From the NCBI GenBank assembly GCA_036274595.1, contig DASUFL010000052.1, positions 1 to 64,000 on the forward strand: a DNA stretch of 64,000 nucleotides, written 5' to 3'. The position numbers were made by a program, and so were the translations under genes. Origin of the DNA: WS-9 sp036274595 (GTDB lineage Bacteria; Eisenbacteria; RBG-16-71-46; SZUA-252). Shown here piece by piece: positions 42,759 through 49,780 of this stretch; position 1 is the first letter of the stretch, and every line of letters begins with the position of its first letter. Under the pieces are notes generated by a model that saw nothing but the letters and a program-made list of their open reading frames with translations, was not told where the DNA came from and searched no databases.

Positions 42759-44342
42759 CTAGAAGGCGCGCTGGATGAAGAGGTAGCCCTGATCTCCGAA
42801 CCCGATCTCATCGGCAGGATCGTCGGGCGCCGAGTCGAAGTGGTAGTGCTCGTAGGAAGCGTCGATGCGGCAATGGAGGGCGTTCCAGTAATAGCCGAGC
42901 CCCAAGGTGAGGCCCGCCCCCTTGACCGGCGCGCTCGCGTCCTGGCGATTCGGATCGAGGCGGATCAGCTCCACCCCGGCGCGAAGCGGGAGCGCGGGCT
43001 TGAGGCGATACTCGCCGCCGATGTTGAACGTCGAGCTCATCCGGCTGAAATCGGGGAGCTCGTTGGTGAAATCCTCGCGGAATTCCCGCGCCAGCTGCAT
43101 CTCCGCGCCGAGGACGCCCTGCTTGTTCGGGAGATCCACCGAGAGCCCGCCGGCGAAGCGATAGCCTTGGCGCTTCACGTCGAGCTCGTTCACGCTCGGA
43201 ATGACGACTTCGTTCGCGCGGATCCACTCATACTCGCGGTAGTAGCCCCACTGCGCCCCCAGGTGCACGGGGCGACCAGGGGGACCCACCAGCCAGCGGG
43301 TGCTGACCTCGTTGTGGCGGAGCCCGCTCAGGAACGCGGACCAGTGCTTCTTGAAGACATTGTCCGGATTGGCGTCGCCCGGGAGCGGGTTCATGAAGAA
43401 CTGAGGCGCCCAGTTGATCCGCGCGACCTCTTCACCGTCGAACGAGCGGTGCCGTCCATCGATGATCGCCTCGAGCCAGGACGTGTTCTTGTAGTGGATC
43501 GCTCCGCCGTACGCGACCTCGGGACGGTCCCAGTCGTACTCGTCCTGGTTGAGCGACGACTCGCTGATGCCGGTCACGTTCGCCTTGGAGTACTGGCCCC
43601 ACCCCGAGACCGTCATCTCCGAGTTGAGAACGTGGGGGCGATACATGGCGCCGCCCTGGACTTCCGTCCGCTCGCTCGAGACGTTCAGATCGTAGGGAAT
43701 GAGAAGGCGACGGTTCTCGTTCTCGGTCCGATAGCCGATCCGCCCGCCGATCGTCAGCCCTTCGAAGAACTCGCGCGCGTAGGTCACCGAGATCTTCGGC
43801 GACTCGACACTGGCGCCGAACGTCCGGTCGGTCGTGACGGCATTCAGCTCCGGGGCGACGGGAAGGTCGAAGTCGCGGATGAACCGGCAGTCGTCGGGCG
43901 AGGGGCACCCATCGTGACGGCTCGCATCCACGTTCGCGTAGTCGAAGCTCGCGGCCAGGGCCCACTTCCTCCCGGGCCGGAATTCGCCACGGATGCCGGC
44001 GCCATGCAGCACGGCGCTGTTCGCGTAGCCGTAGTCGGTGTGATCGTGCCCTTGATACGTGATGGGCACCTCGACGTACGAGCTGTCGCGCGATTCGCGG
44101 AGTCCCGCCGGGTTATTCGAGTAGCCGTAGGGATCGAGGCGGCTCTGATCGTCCGGAATGGCGACCTGGATCCCTCCCATTCCCTTGAGCCTCGCGGATG
44201 CATTTCCGGTGAAGGGCTCGACCGGCGTGCCGTTCAGCCAGGCGTCCATGACCTGGGCTCGGGCCTGACCGGCCATCGCGGAAAGAAGGAGGATCGCGGA
44301 AACCACGAGAAGCGTTCGCGCATGGCGCGTGAAAGAGGACAT
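42759..44342 (-). CDS. Outer-membrane beta-barrel protein
   Basis: The 527-residue protein has a signal peptide (LLVVSAILLLSAMAGQARA) and a block near residue 85 (LKGMGGIQVAIPDD with YGYSNNPAGLRE) resembling the N-terminal part of PorV/FadL-like barrels. Alternating amphipathic strands continue to the end YLFIQRAF, with the C-terminal Phe typical of BAM substrates. The substrate is unknown. ATG at 44342 has GGAG nine bases upstream. It lies between a lipoprotein gene and tldD. Confidence 0.78.
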   Translation of the reverse strand: MSSFTRHARTLLVVSAILLLSAMAGQARAQVMDAWLNGTPVEPFTGNASARLKGMGGIQVAIPDDQSRLDPYGYSNNPAGLRESRDSSYVEVPITYQGHDHTDYGYANSAVLHGAGIRGEFRPGRKWALAASFDYANVDASRHDGCPSPDDCRFIRDFDLPVAPELNAVTTDRTFGASVESPKISVTYAREFFEGLTIGGRIGYRTENENRRLLIPYDLNVSSERTEVQGGAMYRPHVLNSEMTVSGWGQYSKANVTGISESSLNQDEYDWDRPEVAYGGAIHYKNTSWLEAIIDGRHRSFDGEEVARINWAPQFFMNPLPGDANPDNVFKKHWSAFLSGLRHNEVSTRWLVGPPGRPVHLGAQWGYYREYEWIRANEVVIPSVNELDVKRQGYRFAGGLSVDLPNKQGVLGAEMQLAREFREDFTNELPDFSRMSSTFNIGGEYRLKPALPLRAGVELIRLDPNRQDASAPVKGAGLTLGLGYYWNALHCRIDASYEHYHFDSAPDDPADEIGFGDQGYLFIQRAF

Positions 44343-44388
44343 GGCGTACTCCGGGACCGATACGATGCGGGGAGTGGTCATCGGGCGA

Positions 44389-45612
44389 TCAGGGCCGCAA
44401 GTAGATCGGGATCAGGTCGGAGACGCTCCGGGCTTTCGTCGTCCCGTCCACGATGGTGAACCGCACGGCATAATGGCCGCCAGGCACGAGCTGGATGTCG
44501 TCCGGCCTGGGTGGGCCTGGATTTTCTACGCCGTTAATGATGACGGGGGGGAAGTGCGTGATCAGATCGCGTCGCAGTTCGAGTCCCCACTTCCCCATCG
44601 CCCACGCGCCGCGGGCCACGACGTCGACCTGGCTCTGGGTGGGGAGAATGAGGCGGAATGACGGTTGATAGTCGCCCGGATTCCATGTCTTGTCCACCTG
44701 CGTCGGGTTGTCGAGACGGATGGGATTGAAGGTCTCACAGGCACCGAAGGTCTTGGCAACCGTGTTCCAGATCACGGTGATTGTAGGCTTGCCGCGGTTG
44801 AGCCTGATTTCGCGAGGGTTCTTGCTCGCGATCTTGAGCGGTACATAGTTGCCTGAATCGTGATTCGCGAGCATGTAGGTCCAATTTCCGGCGTCCCGGA
44901 CCGGGCCCGACCCGTTGTCGTAGAGGTCCTCCATGTAGGAACCGCCGGGATGGTCCACCGATCCGACGGCGTCGGAATCGTCGACGGCGCCCGTGAATTC
45001 CGTGGGGTTCACCGGCGTTGCGGGATCGGTCGTCTCCGCCCCCCAGCGCCAGAGATCCTTGGGGTAGCTCCCGCTTGGACTCGAGAAGACCTCCACCAAG
45101 ACCTCGTCTTCCTGGATGTTTCTGTTGATCGTCCAGTTGGCGGCTTTTACGAGATCGGTGTTGCCCGTGGTGCAGTCGATCAACGTGTCGCCCGTGGCGT
45201 CATCGACGACGTCGGCCGTCGTCACGAGCGGCATGTGCAGGCGGTTTTCCGTTCTGTCGGGCCACTGGAGGAGGAATAAGATGCCGTCGGGTACGTTTTG
45301 ATGGGACTCGTCCACAGTCCAGAGGCTGCGGACGGAGAGGTAGTAGGTGCCCCCGCGTTCGCCTCCCTCGTTGTGCATGCGGATGACCGACGCATCGCCC
45401 GTGACGGCCCACTCGATGTCCGTCACGCGGCCGTCGATCAGAAGCTCGCGCGATTCCCCCTGAGGCGAGTTCAGAAATCTCTCGTTCGCCCGCACCGCCG
45501 TGATGGAGCTGACTGGGTCGGGTTCGGTGGGTTGAGTTTCGCCGCAGGAGAGGCTCGTGGCGGCGAGCACGGCACAAAGAATCCCTGTTCGGAGCATCTT
45601 CGAAGAAGGCAT
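44389..45612 (-). CDS. Lipoprotein with a predicted ethylbenzene-dehydrogenase/CBM9-like fold
   Basis: The 407-residue protein begins with a lipoprotein signal; the lipobox SLSC places the modified Cys at about residue 23. The next part, LLIDGRVTDIEWAVTGD and YYLSVRSLWTVDESHQNVPD with FLLQWPD, is reminiscent of ethylbenzene-dehydrogenase-related or CBM9/DOMON beta-sandwich domains. The C-terminal RLILPTQSQVDVVARGAWAM and GGHYAVRFTIVDGTTKA fit the same fold. Such domains bind haem or carbohydrate; which applies cannot be told. GAGGA lies seven bases before the ATG. Confidence 0.72.
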   Translation of the reverse strand: MPSSKMLRTGILCAVLAATSLSCGETQPTEPDPVSSITAVRANERFLNSPQGESRELLIDGRVTDIEWAVTGDASVIRMHNEGGERGGTYYLSVRSLWTVDESHQNVPDGILFLLQWPDRTENRLHMPLVTTADVVDDATGDTLIDCTTGNTDLVKAANWTINRNIQEDEVLVEVFSSPSGSYPKDLWRWGAETTDPATPVNPTEFTGAVDDSDAVGSVDHPGGSYMEDLYDNGSGPVRDAGNWTYMLANHDSGNYVPLKIASKNPREIRLNRGKPTITVIWNTVAKTFGACETFNPIRLDNPTQVDKTWNPGDYQPSFRLILPTQSQVDVVARGAWAMGKWGLELRRDLITHFPPVIINGVENPGPPRPDDIQLVPGGHYAVRFTIVDGTTKARSVSDLIPIYLRP

Positions 45613-45659
45613 CTATCGTCCTCGGATCATTCGGACTTTAGGGGGGGATATCGGGCGGT

Positions 45660-45689
45660 ACGTTACCGATCGGGGCGCTGGACTGTCAA
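45660..45689 (-). promoter_or_regulatory. Promoter upstream of the lipoprotein gene
   Basis: A perfect TTGACA (45684-45689), overlapping the GH57 stop codon, is followed after 18 bases by TAACGT (45660-45665, 3/6). The weak -10 lowers confidence. Confidence 0.4.
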
Positions 45690-47278
45690 GCAAAAAGCCC
45701 CGGATCGAGGTTGGGGAATATCGGGTACCTGGCTTCCATTGCAGCGACTTCCGGCTCCTCGATGGGCCCCTGGGTGAGCGCGCGATCGAGGCGTCCGAAG
45801 CGATCCAGGTGCTCCTCGGTGCGTCGATGCGCGTACGGGACCAGGGTTCCGGTCTTCATGATGAACGCCCAGTCGCTCGCCTGGGCCAGGAGGAGCTCGC
45901 GGCCCGCCTGACGGAGGGCCCGGCCGCGCAAGGCGTCCCCTCGGTCCCCTTCCCGTGCGAGCGCCGCCATTCGCTCCGACGCGCGGAGCAGATGGCGGTA
46001 GATCCAGTCGTTCGAAGGATCCAGCCAGACGCTCGAGTACCCTTCCGCTCCCCAGCTCGATGGAAAGAGCCGCCCCTCCGCCGCGCGCGGGATGCGAGCC
46101 GCGGCCTCGGTCGCGGACACCGCCTCGAGATCGTCGCTCTCGGCGACTCGATCGAGGACGAGATCGAGCCACTCCGGCCCTTCGTACCACCAGTGGCCGA
46201 ACAGCTCGGCGTCGTACGGAGCCAGGATGAGGCAGGGCTGCCCGATGGCGCGCGCCGCGCGGCGCGCCGCGTCCTCCCGCGCGCGCACGAAGTGGGACGC
46301 ATGCGCCACCGCGCGCGCGCGCGCGCGATCGGGATCGTAGAGCTCGCGGTGCTCGAAGCGGCGGTCCGTGATCCGGTGATACTTGAGCCCGAGGTGGGTC
46401 CGCGTGCCGCCCGACGGAAGATCGGCGCGGATCTCGTCGAGCGGAAGATCGAATCCCTGGTCGCGGTAGTACTCGCGGTACTCGGGATCGCCGGGATAGC
46501 CCTCGGTCGCGCTCCACACCTGGCGCGACGCGTCCACGTCGCGGCCCAGCGCGAGCACGCCGGCGCCCGTGCGAAACGGCGCGTAGGTTCCCGGGAGCGG
46601 ACGCGGGCACGCGTTCGCGATCCCGTGCGCGTCCACCACGAACCACCCGACTCCGAACTCCGCGAGGATCGACTCCACGCCCGGCGTGTAGCCGCACTCC
46701 GGGAGCCACATGCCCTCGGGCGCGTGGCCCAGCCGGCGCTCGAGCTCCCGGGCGGCGGTGCCGATCTGAGCGCGCCACGAGGACGCGCCCAGGTCCATCA
46801 GAGGAAGGAAGCCGTGCGTGGCGCCACAGGTGACGAGGCTCACGACGCCCGCTCTCTCCAGCGACGCGAACGCCCCGACGACATCGCGCCGGTACGCGTC
46901 CTCGTAGCGCCGCCGCCCCTCGCGGAAGCGGTCGAGGTAGTGGCGCGAGAGCCGCTCGAGGCCGGCTTCGTTCGCGTGGCGGCGGACGTCGCGCGCGGCC
47001 AGGTCCTCGAGGCGCGCGAGCCGGTGCGCGAGGCGCCCCCGGATGAGATCGTCGTCCAGCATCGCGATCAACGTGGGCGAGAGCGAGACGGTGATCCGCC
47101 CGCGCGCGCCGCGGTCGGCGCGCCGCTCGAGGACGCCGAGGAGCGGGAGATAGCACTCGAACAGCGCCTCGACCAGCCAGCGCTCCTCGAGCGGATCCTC
47201 GTACTCGGGATGGCGCACGTACGGGAGATGCGCGTGGAGCAGGACCGAAAGGAAGCCCGACGGGCCCGGCGCCGTCAC
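45686..47278 (-). CDS. GH57 1,4-alpha-glucan branching enzyme
   Basis: The 530-residue protein is a GH57/DUF1957 branching enzyme, which makes alpha-1,6 branches in glycogen-type glucans. LHAHLPYVRHPEYEDPLEER starts the barrel. The nucleophile Glu is in GMWLPECGYTPGVES and the acid/base Asp in LAPYDAELFGHWWYEGPEW. A helical C-terminal domain follows (LLAQASDWAFIMKTG). GTG at 47278 shares GTGA with the DUF4912 stop; upstream open sequence is shadow. No glycogen synthase is in the window. Confidence 0.93.
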   Translation of the reverse strand: MTAPGPSGFLSVLLHAHLPYVRHPEYEDPLEERWLVEALFECYLPLLGVLERRADRGARGRITVSLSPTLIAMLDDDLIRGRLAHRLARLEDLAARDVRRHANEAGLERLSRHYLDRFREGRRRYEDAYRRDVVGAFASLERAGVVSLVTCGATHGFLPLMDLGASSWRAQIGTAARELERRLGHAPEGMWLPECGYTPGVESILAEFGVGWFVVDAHGIANACPRPLPGTYAPFRTGAGVLALGRDVDASRQVWSATEGYPGDPEYREYYRDQGFDLPLDEIRADLPSGGTRTHLGLKYHRITDRRFEHRELYDPDRARARAVAHASHFVRAREDAARRAARAIGQPCLILAPYDAELFGHWWYEGPEWLDLVLDRVAESDDLEAVSATEAAARIPRAAEGRLFPSSWGAEGYSSVWLDPSNDWIYRHLLRASERMAALAREGDRGDALRGRALRQAGRELLLAQASDWAFIMKTGTLVPYAHRRTEEHLDRFGRLDRALTQGPIEEPEVAAMEARYPIFPNLDPGLFA

Positions 47279-47829
47279 GATTCGCCGGGGCGGGTCGCGA
47301 GATAGCGCGCGACGGAGCTCGGGGATGTGCGCGGGGATCCCGATCGCGCGCGGGCGGCCTCGGCGTCGAGCCACGCGGCCGACGCGGGGTCGATGGACCA
47401 GTCGCCGGTCTCGGCGCAGGGCCCGTCCGGCGGCACCGGCATCCAGCGCGACGTGAGCAGCACGGCCAAGCCCGACGGCAGATCGAGCCCCAGCTCGGCG
47501 CGAGCCACGCCACCGGACACCTGGAGATCGAAGAACCAGGTCTCGTCCCGAAGCGCGTCGGGGAGATCGATCGCGATGGTCGCGAGCGGAGCTCCGTCCG
47601 GACCCGCTGCTTGATGCACGACGATGCGGTACCGGACCGGCGCCCGCGCCGCCTTCGCCATCGACTCCGCGCGCGCCTGGAGCCTGGACGAGATCTCCCA
47701 GATCGCGGCCGCGCGGTGCGGGTCGCGGATGAGGAGATGGAGCCGGTCCTCGTCGTAGCGCCGCCCCCGAAGCGGAGCGGCCGGCGCCTCGACCGGAGTC
47801 TGGGTTGCGAGGCGTTCGAGCGACGTCAT
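47275..47829 (-). CDS. DUF4912-domain protein
   Basis: The 184-residue protein contains RLHLLIRDPHRAAAIWEISS, the recognisable start of DUF4912, followed by beta-strand sequence (ETWFFDLQVSGGVARAELGL). The domain is often encoded beside or fused to GH57 branching enzymes, as here. It has no signal peptide. A carbohydrate-binding or regulatory role with the branching enzyme is inferred. ATG preceded by AAAGGGA. Residues 145-184 are Ala/Ser/Arg-rich. Confidence 0.88.
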   Translation of the reverse strand: MTSLERLATQTPVEAPAAPLRGRRYDEDRLHLLIRDPHRAAAIWEISSRLQARAESMAKAARAPVRYRIVVHQAAGPDGAPLATIAIDLPDALRDETWFFDLQVSGGVARAELGLDLPSGLAVLLTSRWMPVPPDGPCAETGDWSIDPASAAWLDAEAARARSGSPRTSPSSVARYLATRPGES

Positions 47830-47842
47830 GGATTCCCTTTCG

Positions 47843-49780
47843 TCAGCGGAGCAGGACCAGGCGGCGCGCGATCTCGCCGTCCCTCCATCGTACGCGCAGA
47901 TAGTAGACGCCGCTCGAGAGCGTCCGCCCGTTGTCGGCGGTCCCGTTCCAGTCCCAGGCCATGAGACCCGTGTCTGGAATCCGGAACTCCCAGACGCGGA
48001 CGCGCCGCCCGCGGGCGTCGAAGATCTCCGCTTTCGTGACCGCCCCTTGGGGCGCGCGCACGCCCAGGTGAACCGGCCCGCGGCTCGGCGTCGGCGCGGC
48101 GCTCACGGAGGGCCTCGGCGCTCCCCCGCCCGGCGCGGGGGAACCGGACGATCCCGACACCGTGACGATGACGCTGTCCGGAACGAGCTGCTCCCGGCCG
48201 CTCGAGTTGCGCGCCCGGAAATGGATCACGTGGTCCGCCACGGGCAGGTTGAACGTGAGCGAGAAGCGCTCCGCCCCTTCATCCATCACGCCGTCGTCCG
48301 ACGGGAGCGTGGTCCAGGGTCCGCCATCGACCCGGTACCAGAGCGAGTCGATCGTAGCGATGGTAATCGAATCCCCTGCCCCGAAGAGGAATGGATTCGT
48401 GTTCGGGAACGCGACGTCTCCGGCGGTGCCGGTGACGTGGATCGGGAACCCGGGCATGTTGCCGTAGTGGGTCGAGTCGGTCCGGACCGACGGCCGGGTC
48501 TCGTAGAAGTCGAGGACGCCGGAGTGGTCCCGGTCGACCCAGCCGATCGAGCCGATGGTCGAGGCGCAGAGGCTGTCGGGATAGTTCCCCTTCATCAGAC
48601 AGCGGTCGTCCAGGCCGCAGTACCTCGGCGCCGGGATCACCGAGTTCGAGTTGGGCCAGCCGAAGTAGCCGGTCAAGAGCGTGCACGACCACCAGGCGCT
48701 GTTCGAGGGGTACTCGTCGAGTGCCCAGAACAGGTGCGTCATCTCGTGCTCCACGTAGTAGTCGAGCGCCGCGCTCCGCGTGTTCGTGTTGTTGATGGGC
48801 AAGACCAGCCACGGCCCGCCCAGATTCGCATGGGCGATGAATCCATCCGGGAAGGCGCCGTCGGGGTCGGTGTCGTTCTGCACCGCGAGGATGAGCGTCC
48901 CCCAGTGCGCGCCGAGCCGCGCGCGCGCCGCGTTGGCGACGTCGTACGCCTCCTTCTCCGCGTCGGTGCCGTAGCCCGCGAGCGGCTTGAGCGTCTCCCG
49001 GATCCAATCGAGCTCCAGGCTCGTCGTTCGCGTGATCGGCTCGTAGCCCGTCGGCAGGGATGCGTGCACCTCGATCAGGAAGGTGAGCGGGACATCGTGG
49101 GCCGCGGCGAACGTGGTCCACTTGAGCAGGCCGCGCGCCGCGGAGCGAACGACCGAGTCGCGGAGCGCCGGCGTCCAGTCGTAGAGGTTCGCATCGATGC
49201 TGCCGTCGGACTCCGGGAAGATGAGCGAGACGGCGACGCGCCCCATCATGAATTCACTCGTATCCGTCCACCGGGCTCCGTGCGGGAGACCGGCCGGCAT
49301 CGGCGACGCTGCGTTCGGCCCGGGCCCTGGCCCGTCGATCCCGCTCCGGTCGAGCGGCGGCAGCATGTCCGCCCGGCCCTCGAAAGGATTGACGTCGGGA
49401 TCCCCCGCGTAGGACGGCGCCCCGGACGGCGAGGGCGCGGGATTCTCGGCAGGACCGGTCACATCCAGGAAGCCGGCGGGCAGCGCGCGCTGCGGGCCGC
49501 GCGCGCGAACGAAGAACGTGGAGGGCAAGACGGCGACGTCGACGTGATAGCCCGCGCGCTCGAGCGCTTCGAGGGTCGCCCGGGGATCGCCGCTCACCCC
49601 TTCGATCACGCGAACGCCTTGCGGCCGCGCGAGCGTACGGAGTGCTTCGCGGCTGAAGCCCTCCGCGGACGTGGATGCGCTCACGGCTGCCCCCGCGGGA
49701 GCGGCCCCGAACGCCACCGCCGCCAGCAGGGCCGCGAGGGCGATCCTCAACCTAGCGAAGCTGGACGACGCGCACCGCAC
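47843..49780 (-). CDS. Secreted zinc metalloprotease-like exoprotein with FlgD/type IX-like tail
   Basis: The 645-residue protein has a signal peptide (LRIALAALLAAVAFGAAPAG). VEHEMTHLFWALDEYP at residues 343-358 carries HEMTH (345-349), a zinc HExxH with a downstream Asp/Glu, so it is probably a peptidase of unknown specificity. An Ig-like domain follows (about 460-540). The end is GVYYLRVRWRDGEIARRLVLLR-like, a sorting-type tail ending in Arg. Start is GTG at 49780, with GGGAGGAG upstream; it overlaps the preceding gene by 29 bases. A TTG at 49750 one base after that stop is an alternative. Confidence 0.8.
   Translation of the reverse strand: MRCASSSFARLRIALAALLAAVAFGAAPAGAAVSASTSAEGFSREALRTLARPQGVRVIEGVSGDPRATLEALERAGYHVDVAVLPSTFFVRARGPQRALPAGFLDVTGPAENPAPSPSGAPSYAGDPDVNPFEGRADMLPPLDRSGIDGPGPGPNAASPMPAGLPHGARWTDTSEFMMGRVAVSLIFPESDGSIDANLYDWTPALRDSVVRSAARGLLKWTTFAAAHDVPLTFLIEVHASLPTGYEPITRTTSLELDWIRETLKPLAGYGTDAEKEAYDVANAARARLGAHWGTLILAVQNDTDPDGAFPDGFIAHANLGGPWLVLPINNTNTRSAALDYYVEHEMTHLFWALDEYPSNSAWWSCTLLTGYFGWPNSNSVIPAPRYCGLDDRCLMKGNYPDSLCASTIGSIGWVDRDHSGVLDFYETRPSVRTDSTHYGNMPGFPIHVTGTAGDVAFPNTNPFLFGAGDSITIATIDSLWYRVDGGPWTTLPSDDGVMDEGAERFSLTFNLPVADHVIHFRARNSSGREQLVPDSVIVTVSGSSGSPAPGGGAPRPSVSAAPTPSRGPVHLGVRAPQGAVTKAEIFDARGRRVRVWEFRIPDTGLMAWDWNGTADNGRTLSSGVYYLRVRWRDGEIARRLVLLR

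Noticed and set aside
41297..42811. TldD start at ATG 42811
   Set aside because: It would overlap the barrel gene by 53 bases and add non-conserved Ser-rich residues; GTG 42745 begins at the family's natural N-terminus.
46305..46330. (GC)n alternating stretch as a possible Z-DNA or contingency repeat
   Set aside because: It lies inside the GH57 gene and encodes Arg-Ala repeats in frame, so codon choice explains it. A similar run at about 55618-55630 is short and intergenic.
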